64,000 nucleotides of DNA from Leptospira langatensis (lineage in GTDB: Bacteria; Spirochaetota; Leptospiria; Leptospirales; Leptospiraceae), in NCBI RefSeq assembly GCF_004770615.1, contig NZ_RQER01000002.1:62001-126000 (forward strand), given 5' to 3'. The notes beneath the pieces are model-generated. The model was not told where the DNA came from, did not search any database, and worked only from the letters and a program-made list of their open reading frames with translations. Of the stretch, positions 10,177-19,585 are shown one piece after another; positions within the stretch are counted from its first letter, which is position 1; every line of letters starts with the position of its first letter. A program made the translations under genes and the position numbers.

Positions 10177-10775
10177 GCCTGCTTCGAATATAAAGAAGGA
10201 TTCAGATTTTTATCGTTGTACATTTTCATTTGTCTGTACACCTTGTAGAACTTATCACCTTTGGAAAGATCGTCCATAAGTTCGTCCAAACAGACCGATA
10301 GATCCTTTCTTTGTTCCAATAGGACAGAGAGTTTCTTCTTACATGTTTCGATATGTTCCGGACTTGCATCCGTTCTTCTGGTTTGCTCATCCATATGATA
10401 GATCTTGAGCTCCAGGATACTCATTCTGTCGATCAGCCAAGCAGGGGTTTCCGAATTCATTCTTGCGCTCGGTTTTCTTATCACAGACTGGAACATGGCG
10501 GAAATTCTGTCGTCAATCTGCTCGACCAGATCCGTTCTTTCCTGATTGAGAGCATCGATCTTGCGTTTGAATTTTACCAGTTCCGAGTCCGGGAGGTCGG
10601 GTCTTCTGATCTCGTCTTCCACATGCCATTGGATGGTATCTATTTGGTTTTTCTTATAAAATAGGAATTCTAAGGAGGAGTCCGGGTAGGGATTGGTGGA
10701 GGCGCTTTCTTCTTTATGCCAATCCTGGACGGATTTCTTAAATATCTCAACCACAGCGGCCGAATCTAACATCAT
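10173..10775 (-). CDS. DUF4254 domain-containing protein
   Basis: A 200-residue soluble, helix-rich and charged protein without signal peptide or membrane segment. It matches DUF4254, recognised by the pattern MLDSAAVVEIFKKSVQDWH at the start and the paired WLIDRMSILELKIYHM segment around residues 110-130. Members are typically found beside LPS glycosyltransferases, as here, where it overlaps the GT9 gene by four bases and must be co-translated. No enzymatic motif is visible, so it may be a structural partner of the transferase. The start could be either of two adjacent ATG codons (10775 or 10772). Confidence 0.8.
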   Translation of the reverse strand: MMLDSAAVVEIFKKSVQDWHKEESASTNPYPDSSLEFLFYKKNQIDTIQWHVEDEIRRPDLPDSELVKFKRKIDALNQERTDLVEQIDDRISAMFQSVIRKPSARMNSETPAWLIDRMSILELKIYHMDEQTRRTDASPEHIETCKKKLSVLLEQRKDLSVCLDELMDDLSKGDKFYKVYRQMKMYNDKNLNPSLYSKQA

Positions 10776-10904
10776 CGGAGCTAGAATTTACTCAACAGAC
10801 CAAAAATCAAGAGGATTTCCTGATTGTTGATCCGTCGCCTAATACTAGAGTTCGTTCTTAGATCCGCTTTACAAAATAAATTTCCTAGGTAGGATTTGAC
10901 CCGC

Positions 10905-12659
10905 ATGAAAAAGATAGTCCCTCCGGAAGCCTTACAATTCTTAGCATCCATTCCCTTGTTCAAAGGACTACCAAGAAAAACGCTCGTTCTACTTTACGGT
11001 CATATAGAAGAAAGAAACGTTCATAATCACACCGTTATTTACTATAAGGGAGAGATCTCCAAGGAGCTATACCTCATCCGTCACGGAGAGGTGATGATGT
11101 CTCTTGGAGAAGCTGGCAAGACGGTCCGCTATCTGGGAGAGGGGGATGTATTCGCTGAGAATAGCGTGCTCACTCGCTCGGCTCATACCGGATCTGCGAC
11201 TGCGATCTTGGATACCTTGCTGTATGTGATCGACGGGGAATATTTTCTAAAGCTCGCGGGAAAGGAGAGGATCCTTTCTCAGAATCTAATGAGACTGATG
11301 GGGATCCGAATGAGAGAGGTCATGGAGGACCCCTTTAACAATTCCTATTCTCCTCGAAGATTGGTCTGCCATATACCGATCGAGGAAGTCACGGATTTTA
11401 AGGTGCATCTGGATTCCATTGTGGATCATGGGCGGAGATCCCATGACGGGCAGATCTCTTTGGTGCGAATGGATACTTTCAAAGGAAAGTCCGTCGCTGA
11501 AATGGTACGAGCCATCTCTCAACTCAGAAAAAAATATGCCATACTCCATTTGTATTTTAAGGGCCCTGGACTCATCCCGGAGCTGGACAAGCTTGTACAA
11601 CAATGCGATCAGATCGTGTTTTGGGAGGAGAACCCGGAACGCAATCTCAGACAGAAGAATGAGATCCTGGATTATTGGCATCCTCGCATCCGGAATTTTT
11701 CAGGAAGGACATCTCGCATTCTCGTTTCTGAAAACGGATTGCAAAAACACCAAGAGTCCGCAGACCAAAAGGTCTTCTATAAGGGAGAGACCTTTGCAAG
11801 ATACCTGGTCTCTAAGACGAGAGGATTGGCCCTTGGCGGAGGAGGAGCTAGAGCGCTTGCCCATGTAGGATTACTCAAGGTACTAGAAAGAGAAGGGATA
11901 CAATTCGATTTCGTTTCCGGTTCTTCTTTTGGAGCGGTGATCGGAGCACTGTATGCAAGAGGAGAGACAGCGGATTCCATCTTCAAGATGATCGGAAAAT
12001 TCTTCGGTGGGATCGAGATGCCATTCGATCCGACGATCCCGCTTATTTCCTTCTTCAAAGGGAAAAGAATGCTTCGGATGTTAAAGGATGCGTTCGGTTC
12101 GCAGCTCATCGAAGATCTAAAGATCCCTTTCGCTACTTCCGCAGTGGATTTGCATAGCGGACAAGAATATGTAATGGACCAGGGGCCTATTTGGGAAGCG
12201 TTAGCCTCTGCTATGAGCCTACCGGGAATGTTTCCCCCGATCTTCAAGGGAGATCATTTGCTTATAGACGGAGGAGTGTTGAATAACGTTCCGGAGAATC
12301 TGATTCGCAGAAAAGGTGCAGATGTGATCCTCTCCGTAAACGTTTCTCCTCTTCGAGACGAAGGGATTGTTCGCCTCTTAGAGGACAGAAAGGTAACCGG
12401 AAAATCCTTCTTTAAGAATCTATGGGAAGATATCAGTTATCCTCCGATCCTTAAGATCATGGCTCGAGCTATCACCTTGGAGGGAAGGGAGATCACAAAA
12501 CTCAGAAAGGAGAAGATGGACCTGTTCATCAATCTTCATATAGAGGAGTTCGCATTTACCGATTTCGGAAAATATAAGGAAATTATAAAAAAGGGAGAGT
12601 TGGAGACCGAAGCGGGAGTACCGGATATCCGAAAACTATTCTTTCCTTCGGAAAAATAG
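10905..12659 (+). CDS. Patatin-like phospholipase with N-terminal cyclic-nucleotide-binding domain
   Basis: A 584-residue fusion. Residues about 10-130 form a cyclic-nucleotide-binding (CAP_ED) domain (GEISKELYLIRHGEV, GEGDVFAENSVLTRS). A linker follows, then a patatin domain of the neuropathy-target-esterase type with the oxyanion loop GLALGGGGARALAHVG, catalytic Ser341 in GSSFG and Asp455 in DGG. It is likely a membrane-associated lysophospholipase gated by a nucleotide. ATG 10905 is chosen because TAGGTAGGA lies ten bases upstream; a TTG at 10896 is too close to it. It is divergent from the DUF4254 gene, with 129 bases between. The ligand and physiological substrate are unknown. Confidence 0.92.
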   Translation: MKKIVPPEALQFLASIPLFKGLPRKTLVLLYGHIEERNVHNHTVIYYKGEISKELYLIRHGEVMMSLGEAGKTVRYLGEGDVFAENSVLTRSAHTGSATAILDTLLYVIDGEYFLKLAGKERILSQNLMRLMGIRMREVMEDPFNNSYSPRRLVCHIPIEEVTDFKVHLDSIVDHGRRSHDGQISLVRMDTFKGKSVAEMVRAISQLRKKYAILHLYFKGPGLIPELDKLVQQCDQIVFWEENPERNLRQKNEILDYWHPRIRNFSGRTSRILVSENGLQKHQESADQKVFYKGETFARYLVSKTRGLALGGGGARALAHVGLLKVLEREGIQFDFVSGSSFGAVIGALYARGETADSIFKMIGKFFGGIEMPFDPTIPLISFFKGKRMLRMLKDAFGSQLIEDLKIPFATSAVDLHSGQEYVMDQGPIWEALASAMSLPGMFPPIFKGDHLLIDGGVLNNVPENLIRRKGADVILSVNVSPLRDEGIVRLLEDRKVTGKSFFKNLWEDISYPPILKIMARAITLEGREITKLRKEKMDLFINLHIEEFAFTDFGKYKEIIKKGELETEAGVPDIRKLFFPSEK

Positions 12660-12660
12660 T

Positions 12661-13290
12661 TCAGTCGGAGTGTAAGATCCTTTCTTGGAGACGGTCCGAG
12701 TGCTTTCTCCAAGAAAGTTTCCATTCTTCGCTCCCTTTGGGACCTACTTTATTTGTGAGAGCGTAGATCGCTCCGAAAGGAATGCCCAGGGTCTTGCAAA
12801 CTTTCGCAAGTCCGAAAGCTTCCATATTCTCGAAGCCTATGCCTTCTGTTTTAATTCTTTCCAAAGCCCTCGGACTTAGGTCTTCCAGGGTGACGGAACC
12901 GGTTCCATTCGTTGCTAATTCCAGAAACTCAGGACCTGTAAACGGAAACTCAAAGTCGGGGAAATCATACTTCAAGTTCATTGAATCTGGGATACGGACT
13001 TTCTTGTCCAAATAAGCGATCTCATAATTCACGAATAAACGAGAGATACCGAACTTGCCCTCCCAATCCTTTCTAGGCACGGAGGAATAGACACCTGCAG
13101 AACCGACGCTGATGACCGCCTTCGGTCTTGGGGTATCGTTTTGGGAAAGATATTTCTGAAGATTGATCGCAGCCTCCAGATCTCCGACCCCCGTTTCGAA
13201 GGTCCAGATCCCAGAGTCCGATTTGAGTTTATCGATTTCGCCTGAGAAGGCCCCGCAGAAGAGAATATCTTGAAAATTCGGATGACCCAT
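12661..13290 (-). CDS. Nucleoside phosphorylase superfamily hydrolase, possible futalosine hydrolase
   Basis: A 209-residue protein of the PNP/UDP phosphorylase superfamily. Visible signs are ETGVGDLEAAINL near the start, the VISVGSAGVY strand, GIGFENMEAFGLAKV (the ribose-binding Met-Glu of MTA/SAH-nucleosidase-type enzymes) and the end motif LTNKVGPKGSEEW. The last resembles the Asn-x-Val-Gly ... Trp ending of MqnB futalosine hydrolases, so a step in menaquinone synthesis is the best guess; a general nucleosidase is the alternative. It is the last gene of a probable minus-strand operon with the acyl-CoA synthetase (3-base gap) and argC. The stop lies one base from the convergent patatin gene. 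Confidence 0.78.
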   Translation of the reverse strand: MGHPNFQDILFCGAFSGEIDKLKSDSGIWTFETGVGDLEAAINLQKYLSQNDTPRPKAVISVGSAGVYSSVPRKDWEGKFGISRLFVNYEIAYLDKKVRIPDSMNLKYDFPDFEFPFTGPEFLELATNGTGSVTLEDLSPRALERIKTEGIGFENMEAFGLAKVCKTLGIPFGAIYALTNKVGPKGSEEWKLSWRKHSDRLQERILHSD

Positions 13291-13293
13291 GGA

Positions 13294-15222
13294 TTAAGCG
13301 AAGATCGTTTGTATCAGATCCGCATAGAGTTCTGCAACCTTATTTCTCTTCACTTTCATAGTTTCCGTAAGTTCTTTTCCTTTTTCGAACTCCCGATCCA
13401 GAAGCCTGAAATCGCCTAATTTCTCGAAGACTTTGAAACCGTTCTTATCGGAGATCGTATCTCGGAGAAGGTCCTTATAGAATCGGACTACTTTCTGGTC
13501 CTTGACTAGTTCGGAATGAGAAGAAGGAAGACTGACACCTTGGGAAGTAAAATGTTCCTTGAGCTTATTGAAATCCGGAACGATCAGAGCTGCCAGAAAT
13601 TTCTGGTCCTGCCCCACGATCACTGTAGCAAGGGCCCAACCCGTCTCCAGTATCTTGCCTTCGATCGGTTCTGGCTCTACATTCTCTCCGGAAGAAAGAA
13701 CGATCGTGTCCTTGGCCCGTCCTGCAAATTTCAATTCGCCCGTTTTGGTCCAAACGAAAAGATCTCCCGAATTAAACCAAGCGTCTGAGAAATTAGCCTC
13801 CGTTAGAGAAGGATTCTTATAATAGCCTGCAGTTACATGTGGACCCTTATGCCAAGCGATCCCTTTTACTCCCGGCTTGGAGACGACTACTCCCTGTTCA
13901 TCCACAAGTTTAATATGTGCCCCGGGAAAGACAGGACCAATGGAACCGGTCTTAGGAATCGGAAAATCACCCAAGGCGCCCATTCCGGTGGTTTCCGTCA
14001 TTCCGTAGGTTTCTATGATAGGAACTCCTACGGAACGAAAGAAGAACTGGATCTTAGGGGGCATGGCGCCGGCGCCGCAAAACGCGAAGCGTAGCCTTCC
14101 CCCAAATAGAGCCCGTACGGGCTCTAATACTTTCTGCGCCAGAATATTCAGAAAAGCGAATATAGGAAGAAGGGCAACGGAAACGAATTTATCGGTGAGA
14201 AACTCTTCCTTATTCCCATCCTTAGTTTCCGAGAAATTGCCTGTTACTGTATCCAAAAGGGAATTATAGAATTCCGCGATCCGGACCGCATTAGAAAAGA
14301 TCGCATATTTTAAAGGAGAAGTCTTTGCTGCCTTATCCCAGATCCTACGATACAAAGCTTCCCATACCCTAGGAACGGAAACAAGAACGGTGGGCTTGAT
14401 GATCTCGAAATCCCTGGTCAACTGTGCCACATTGGAATACGCGGAAGAAGCGCCCATAGAGAGAAGGGTGGTCTCCAGGATGCGCTCCGCTATATGCCAG
14501 GGAGGAAGAAAGACAACGATCCGATCCGAATAATTTGCGGGAACGAAATGCTGCAACTGGTCCACTGTCCAAGTAAAGGAGCGATGTTTGAGCATTACTC
14601 CTTTCGGGACCCCAGTGGTTCCGGAAGTATAGATAATGGTGGCAAGATCTTCTTGAGTTAAGGACTCTCCGATGGAATGCAATTGCGCCTTTCCTTTCTT
14701 AGAGATCCAATGGCGTCCTTCCGAGATTGCGGTTTCGAGATCAATAAAATGAAGCTTGGGTCGAGAAGCCTTGGTCGAAGCTAAAGAAGGAAAATTGCTT
14801 TCTGGTTCTATGAGAACGATCGTCTCTAGGCTTTTGAGCCTGTCTAAGACCTTTTCCAGTTTTACGAGTACCTGTTCCTTTTCAATGAAAGCGATCCTTG
14901 CTTCTGTATGGTCCAGGATATAAAAGATCTCTTCTTCGCTCGCGTCGCAACCTCTTGGAACGTCGGCTGCTCCGGCGCTCATAATGGAAAAGGAGCATAA
15001 GGCCCATTCCGTTCGATTATCACAGAATAGACCGATCTTATCTCCCTTATTTACATTCTGAATGCGAAAGAATGCGGAAAGCTCCTCTAATCTAGAAAAC
15101 CATTCCGAATAGGAAATCCCGGAGAAACTTTTGTGAGTCTCATCCCAAATCCATTGGAAGGGCCTATCCTTATAATGGATACAGGAGTCCCGGACCAAAT
15201 GGTAGATGCTTCTCTTTTCCAT
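13294..15222 (-). CDS. AMP-dependent long-chain fatty acyl-CoA synthetase
   Basis: A 642-residue ANL-superfamily adenylating enzyme that activates fatty acids to acyl-CoA through an acyl-AMP intermediate. The P-loop signature IIYTSGTTGVPKGVM (about residues 193-207), ETYGMTETTGMG, the hinge-region NSGDLF and the C-terminal segment AGRAKDTIVLSSGENVEPEPIE are intact. Its length fits the FAA1/FadD15-like long-chain class. Leptospira live on long-chain fatty acids as carbon source, which fits the role. It is separated by six bases from argC upstream and three bases from the nucleosidase downstream, suggesting one transcript although the functions differ. Confidence 0.93.
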   Translation of the reverse strand: MEKRSIYHLVRDSCIHYKDRPFQWIWDETHKSFSGISYSEWFSRLEELSAFFRIQNVNKGDKIGLFCDNRTEWALCSFSIMSAGAADVPRGCDASEEEIFYILDHTEARIAFIEKEQVLVKLEKVLDRLKSLETIVLIEPESNFPSLASTKASRPKLHFIDLETAISEGRHWISKKGKAQLHSIGESLTQEDLATIIYTSGTTGVPKGVMLKHRSFTWTVDQLQHFVPANYSDRIVVFLPPWHIAERILETTLLSMGASSAYSNVAQLTRDFEIIKPTVLVSVPRVWEALYRRIWDKAAKTSPLKYAIFSNAVRIAEFYNSLLDTVTGNFSETKDGNKEEFLTDKFVSVALLPIFAFLNILAQKVLEPVRALFGGRLRFAFCGAGAMPPKIQFFFRSVGVPIIETYGMTETTGMGALGDFPIPKTGSIGPVFPGAHIKLVDEQGVVVSKPGVKGIAWHKGPHVTAGYYKNPSLTEANFSDAWFNSGDLFVWTKTGELKFAGRAKDTIVLSSGENVEPEPIEGKILETGWALATVIVGQDQKFLAALIVPDFNKLKEHFTSQGVSLPSSHSELVKDQKVVRFYKDLLRDTISDKNGFKVFEKLGDFRLLDREFEKGKELTETMKVKRNKVAELYADLIQTIFA

Positions 15223-15228
15223 TTTAGA

Positions 15229-16239
15229 TTAGATCAGTCCCAGGGTTTCCTTTTCCCCGAGCATTAGGTTGATGTTCTGGAGAGCCTGGCTCGCCGCACC
15301 CTTCATTAGATTGTCCAAAGCAGAAACGATGGTAATATTCTTTCCTCTGACCCTTGCGGAGATATCCAAGAAATTGGTCTGATTTACTTTTGCTAGATCG
15401 ATCTCTTCTGGAGTTTCGCGGATCCGAACGAATGTTTCCGACTTAGAATTCTCTTTTAAGGTCTGCAAGATAGGAAGATCTTCCGATTCCGCTTCTAAGT
15501 ACATCGTAGAAAGAATTCCTCTATATACAGGAAGAAGATGAGGCACGAATAAGATCTCAGGATGAGAAAGTCCCGATCCAGCAAAGCAATACTCCTGTAT
15601 CTCCGGCTCATGCTGGTGGGTTAGGATCTTGTAGGCCCTGAAATTCTCATACACGCTATTAAAGGAGAAGCCACCATCCTCGACCCTTCCGCCTGCGCCG
15701 CTGATCCCTGACTTGCAGTCCGCTACGATCCTTGCTCGGACTTTCTTTCTGAGATCGCCTAACAGATAAACGGCCAGGATCACAGAAGTGGAAAAGCATC
15801 CCGGGTTCGAAACGAAATCCGCTCCCTTTAACTTATCCCTAAAGATCTCAGGGATCCCGAATACTGCCTTGTCGGTAAGGGAGAAGCTAGTATGTTTGAG
15901 TTTATAATTCTTTTCGAATAAGGACTGATCATGCAATCGGTACACTCCGGAAAGATCTATGACCTTATGGCCTTTGTCCAAAAATTTCGGAGCCAATTCC
16001 AGGGAGGCTTCATTCGGAACGGCAAGCACTACAAGGGAACCCTTTGGCACCTCATCCTCATGTCGCTTGAAGATCAGATTCTCAGGAGAGATCAGGTCAG
16101 GAAATACTTCCGATAGAGACTTGCCCGCAAGCTTGTCGCTTGTGATATGAACTGTTTTATACTTTGGATGTCTCGCGATGAGCCCTAGTAATTCTTTGCC
16201 GGTAAAACCGCCTGCTCCTATAATGCTGATCTCTGACAT
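15229..16239 (-). CDS. argC: N-acetyl-gamma-glutamyl-phosphate reductase
   Basis: ArgC reduces N-acetylglutamyl phosphate to the semialdehyde with NADPH, the third step of arginine synthesis. The 336-residue protein has the dinucleotide-binding start [17 protein letters not shown], catalytic Cys148 in SNPGCFSTS, the GISGAGG loop and the HQHEPEI segment with its catalytic His. Length is normal for the family. No other arg gene is adjacent. It starts about 60 bases after the recA terminator, so it probably has its own promoter between 16240 and 16300. Confidence 0.95.
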   Translation of the reverse strand: MSEISIIGAGGFTGKELLGLIARHPKYKTVHITSDKLAGKSLSEVFPDLISPENLIFKRHEDEVPKGSLVVLAVPNEASLELAPKFLDKGHKVIDLSGVYRLHDQSLFEKNYKLKHTSFSLTDKAVFGIPEIFRDKLKGADFVSNPGCFSTSVILAVYLLGDLRKKVRARIVADCKSGISGAGGRVEDGGFSFNSVYENFRAYKILTHQHEPEIQEYCFAGSGLSHPEILFVPHLLPVYRGILSTMYLEAESEDLPILQTLKENSKSETFVRIRETPEEIDLAKVNQTNFLDISARVRGKNITIVSALDNLMKGAASQALQNINLMLGEKETLGLI

Positions 16240-16301
16240 TTAGTTTCCTTGGAAAGGGATGGGTTTGGTGCAATACTGGAAAACCGGACCAGTCTTGGAA
16301 T

Positions 16302-16332
16302 AAAAAAACGCCGGATGAGTTTCATCCGGCGG
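16302..16332 (-). terminator. Rho-independent terminator of recA
   Basis: On the minus strand a perfect ten-base stem, CGCCGGATGA pairing with TCATCCGGCG around the loop AAC, is followed by seven T residues. It lies 33 bases after the recA stop and before argC, in the correct orientation to end recA transcription. Confidence 0.92.
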
Positions 16333-16364
16333 TCAATGGTTTCTAAAAAGAAAGCCAGTAGTAA

Positions 16365-17480
16365 TTAACCTGCTGCTTTTTGAGCTTCTTCGGAAGGGGC
16401 AGCATTTGGAAGTTTCCCATCCGGCGCTAAAGGAGGTAATCCATTCAGATCGCGAACCATATTCTCTATTTGGAACGCAATTTCTGGATTTGCTTTTAGG
16501 TATTCCTTAGCGGCTTCTTTTCCTTGGCCTATCTTCTCGGTATTATAAGAATACCAGGCCCCGGATTTACTAATAATGTCGTGTTTTACCCCTAAGTCAA
16601 CGAGAGAACTTTCTCGACTAATTCCAGTGTTATAGATTATGTCGAATTCAGCCTGGCGGAAAGGAGGTGCCATTTTGTTTTTTACAACTTTTACACGTAC
16701 CCTGTTTCCAGTAGCTTCTTCCTTCTCTTTTAAGGTTTCGATCTTCCGAATGTCCAATCGAACCGTACTATAAAACTTTAATGCGTTTCCACCGGTGGTC
16801 GTTTCGGGAGAACCGAACATGACTCCGATCTTCATACGGATCTGGTTGATGAAGATGACCACAGTCTTGGACTTGGAAATCGTTCCAGTCAGCTTTCGAA
16901 GTGCTTGGGACATAAGTCTTGCTTGCAGACCCATATGGGAATCTCCCATATCGCCTTCGATCTCCGCCTTGGGCACCAATGCCGCAACGGAATCCACAAC
17001 CACGATATCGATCGCATTGCTTCGGACTAGAGATTCACAAATTTCTAAAGCTTCCTCTCCGTTATCTGGTTGAGACACCAGGAGTTCCTCTAGGTTCACT
17101 CCCAATTTCTTAGCGTAGGCAGGATCCAAGGCATGTTCCGCATCTATAAAGGCTGCCACTCCACCTTTTCTTTGAGCCTCTGCAATGGCCGAAAGGGTAA
17201 GTGTGGTCTTTCCGGAAGATTCCGGTCCGTAGATCTCCACGATCCTTCCTAATGGATAACCCCCGATCCCAAGTGCGATATCCAGATCTAAGGACCCGGT
17301 AGGGATTACAGGTGCGACCGCACTTGCGGAAGCCGAACCTAGACGCATAATGGAACCCTTGCCGAATTGTTTTTCGATCTGGGTCATTGCCTGGTCGATA
17401 GCCTGGCGCTTGGAATCATCCAGACCCTGGGCTTCTTCTTTTTGCTTTTTCATGGACTCTTTAGCTCCTTCTCTTGCCAA
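16365..17480 (-). CDS. recA: Recombinase RecA
   Basis: RecA forms ATP-dependent filaments on single-stranded DNA, drives strand exchange and activates LexA self-cleavage. The 371-residue protein has Walker [10 protein letters not shown] (85-93), the segment [15 protein letters not shown] [11 protein letters not shown], Walker [12 protein letters not shown], the [11 protein letters not shown]1-loop region and [20 protein letters not shown] (L2). The start is TTG 17480, preceded by AAGGAGG with eight-base spacing; an in-frame ATG at 17450 has a weaker site with longer spacing. The gene has its own terminator and a 246-base upstream region with a LexA-like box. Confidence 0.97.
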   Translation of the reverse strand: MAREGAKESMKKQKEEAQGLDDSKRQAIDQAMTQIEKQFGKGSIMRLGSASASAVAPVIPTGSLDLDIALGIGGYPLGRIVEIYGPESSGKTTLTLSAIAEAQRKGGVAAFIDAEHALDPAYAKKLGVNLEELLVSQPDNGEEALEICESLVRSNAIDIVVVDSVAALVPKAEIEGDMGDSHMGLQARLMSQALRKLTGTISKSKTVVIFINQIRMKIGVMFGSPETTTGGNALKFYSTVRLDIRKIETLKEKEEATGNRVRVKVVKNKMAPPFRQAEFDIIYNTGISRESSLVDLGVKHDIISKSGAWYSYNTEKIGQGKEAAKEYLKANPEIAFQIENMVRDLNGLPPLAPDGKLPNAAPSEEAQKAAG

Positions 17481-17668
17481 GAACCGGTCCTCCTTACGTA
17501 ATACTGCGCGTAATTTTTCTCGGGAACCTAATCTTATTATAGAAAGAAGTATATCCAGAGCCCGGACAAATTCCAGAGCGCTTAGAAAAAACCCTTCGAT
17601 TCCCTGGGAAAAGTTTCTCTTCTTTGTTTCCTTATGTCACCCAAAAAACAAAGGCAAGGATGAAAAAA

Positions 17669-17684
17669 ATACAAATATTTGTAT
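17669..17684. promoter_or_regulatory. 16-base perfect palindrome upstream of recA
   Basis: ATACAAATATTTGTAT is a perfect inverted repeat about 190 bases upstream of the recA start. It overlaps the one-mismatch LexA-like box, so it may be a second operator or part of the promoter architecture. It is A+T rich, so chance is possible. Confidence 0.4.
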
Positions 17685-17690
17685 AGTAAA
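17678..17690 (-). promoter_or_regulatory. LexA-like box upstream of recA (one mismatch)
   Basis: On the minus strand the sequence is TTTACTATACAAA, matching the leptospiral LexA consensus TTTG-N5-CAAA at seven of eight fixed positions. TATACA inside it could serve as a -10 element, so repressor binding would block a recA promoter about 200 bases before the start codon. Location and match are seen; function is inferred. Confidence 0.45.
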
Positions 17691-17726
17691 TATACTTGAA
17701 GCGGTTTTGGTCTATAGAAATCCGGC

Positions 17727-18566
17727 CTAATCGGATAGGAATTGGCCTTCTACCTTTTCCTTACTCCGTAAATAGGACGCTTCCGCCTTGCGACTCCTTC
17801 TGGTCTGGTCCCTTAAGAAGGTCCAGAAACGCTTTATATATAAGGAAAATATAATAAACGCGGAAACGATCAATATCACTTTAGAAAGAAGTAATGCATA
17901 GAAGGGGATGAGATTATGATTTGCAAAGTAATACAGCTCTGTTCCATTCTCCGAGATCTTCTTTACATCCTGTCTATGTTTCTTTTCCGTTTCGTAGTAA
18001 GCACGTATCTCTCTCATATCCAGATCCTTGATCGGAAAATCAGGAGAAGACTTGCTAAGCAGTAAGGCTCCCGATTCGGAATATAAGAAGAAGCTACCTT
18101 GGAGTTTTAATTCCCTCCATTTGGAAACAGGTTTATAAGGAAGGCTTTTGAACACATATCGGATCCTCAATTTAGGAGTCTCGAATTCATAAAACGAATC
18201 CGGGAAATTTCCTTTCTCTAAGAGAATAGTTTCCCATTCCCCTCCCGGAAGTTTGTATTGAACTCCTTCTAAGGTTTGCAGGTTCTGGAGCTGTTCTCTC
18301 AGTTTCTCCGTCTTTGCCTGTTGCTTGGAGCCTAAATCGGGAGAATTGGTGAGTAGGTAATCCAACATCTCCTCGGTTTCTTTTCTTAGTTCTTGTAGAT
18401 ATTCCTGGGACAAGACCTTTACGATCCTTTCCTCTACGAGAATCGGATGACCGGACCATTCTAAGAAGGAATTCCAAACGTCTTCGGGGGATTTCTCCGC
18501 CGAGAATAATGCCAAGGGAAAGAGTAGAAATAAAAGCGAGAAGAGTCTGCGTAAAACCTTTGACAT
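17727..18566 (-). CDS. Hypothetical exported protein with C-terminal membrane anchor
   Basis: A 279-residue protein with an N-terminal signal peptide (VLRRLFSLLFLLFPLALFSAE), a helical region about residues 25-85 rich in Glu, Lys and Gln, a beta-rich middle, and a single transmembrane segment near the C-terminus (LIPFYALLLSKVILIVSAFIIFSLYIKRFW) followed by a basic cytoplasmic tail. I recognise no family. ATG 18566 is chosen because it starts the signal peptide and leaves 67 bases to the divergent gene; an upstream extension to 18671 would overlap that gene. It precedes recA by 246 bases. Confidence 0.75.
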   Translation of the reverse strand: MSKVLRRLFSLLFLLFPLALFSAEKSPEDVWNSFLEWSGHPILVEERIVKVLSQEYLQELRKETEEMLDYLLTNSPDLGSKQQAKTEKLREQLQNLQTLEGVQYKLPGGEWETILLEKGNFPDSFYEFETPKLRIRYVFKSLPYKPVSKWRELKLQGSFFLYSESGALLLSKSSPDFPIKDLDMREIRAYYETEKKHRQDVKKISENGTELYYFANHNLIPFYALLLSKVILIVSAFIIFSLYIKRFWTFLRDQTRRSRKAEASYLRSKEKVEGQFLSD

Positions 18567-18633
18567 AGGGGCCTTTGATCCTGTATTACTCAAACCATAA
18601 TCGAAAACCCAAAACTGAAAAGCTTTAAAAAAT

Positions 18634-19107
18634 ATGAGTCTCCAAGATCTACACAAAATCCAAACTACCAAATCTTCCTGGCATGATTTCGTAGAATACA
18701 GTATCCGGACGCCGTTTTATACGGAGACAAAGGCCAAGACCCAATCCTTGGTCGAGGCGATCCAGTTGACCTTATTCCATGATTATCTCTCTACGTTCTC
18801 TGAAGAAGAAGTCAAAAAATTCCTATCCTCACCGGAAGCATTCCATGTCTCCGCAGAAAGTTTCGTAAATATCCTAGAAGGGGTTCGTTATTCTCAGGAA
18901 GGATACAACGAAAGAGAGAGGGCCATGTTCTTAGGAATGCTCAAGTCCCTTCTTCGTGAAAACAAACCCGATCCGAACGAGGGAGTGGAAGAATTGGAAA
19001 GATATCATTTCTATCGTTGCATCATTCGATTTTGTTCGGACCTGGATTATATCCTAAGGGTCTACGAAAAGTACAAGACCTATATTTCCCAAGGCTCCGG
19101 AGTCTGA
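18634..19107 (+). CDS. Hypothetical cytosolic protein
   Basis: A 157-residue mostly helical, charged protein with no signal peptide, membrane segment or recognisable motif. It sits four bases before the HIT-family gene and probably shares its transcript, so the pair may act together. It is divergent from the membrane protein upstream of recA. I do not recognise the family. Confidence 0.75.
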   Translation: MSLQDLHKIQTTKSSWHDFVEYSIRTPFYTETKAKTQSLVEAIQLTLFHDYLSTFSEEEVKKFLSSPEAFHVSAESFVNILEGVRYSQEGYNERERAMFLGMLKSLLRENKPDPNEGVEELERYHFYRCIIRFCSDLDYILRVYEKYKTYISQGSGV

Positions 19108-19110
19108 TCT

Positions 19111-19533
19111 TTGGCAGAAGCTTCCGATCCTTCTTTTTCTTCCGATTGTCCGATCTGCGGGATTATTTCCGGGAAAGAAATCCCAGGGCTAGTCCTCAAA
19201 AACGATTCTTTCCTAGTCCGTCACGCTCCCGCTGAGAAAAAAATCCCAGGCTATCTCTATGTGGAATTGATTTCTCATAAGGAAAAATACTCCGACTGGG
19301 ACCCTAAAGAGTTCGCGGATCTAGGAGAAACGCTGCAATTCGCTACGAATTGGATCCAAGAGAGATTCTCTCCTCCGAAGATCTACACCGTCCTAGTTGC
19401 GGAGAAGGTGGCGCATATGCATTTTCATTTGGTGCCTCGATACGAGGAAACCAAGGGACCGGAGTACATTCGTTTGGCTCTAGAAGGTTTAGCGCCTGCG
19501 CCGGTCGGTATCACGTTCCCTAGATTCGAATGA
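19111..19533 (+). CDS. HIT family nucleotide hydrolase/transferase
   Basis: A 140-residue histidine-triad protein. The triad HMHFHLVPR places His102, His104 and His106, the last being the usual nucleophile acting on the alpha-phosphate of nucleotides. An N-terminal CPICGIISG gives the two cysteines of a typical HIT zinc site. The start must be TTG 19111, with GGAG eight bases upstream; no ATG exists before the catalytic motif. Likely activity is hydrolysis of a dinucleoside polyphosphate or a nucleoside phosphoramidate. It follows the hypothetical gene by only three bases. Confidence 0.88.
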   Translation: MAEASDPSFSSDCPICGIISGKEIPGLVLKNDSFLVRHAPAEKKIPGYLYVELISHKEKYSDWDPKEFADLGETLQFATNWIQERFSPPKIYTVLVAEKVAHMHFHLVPRYEETKGPEYIRLALEGLAPAPVGITFPRFE

Positions 19534-19585
19534 GTCTAGAAAGGTCTTAGATTTACTCTAAAATAACTGTCTAAAGTAAAAGGTC

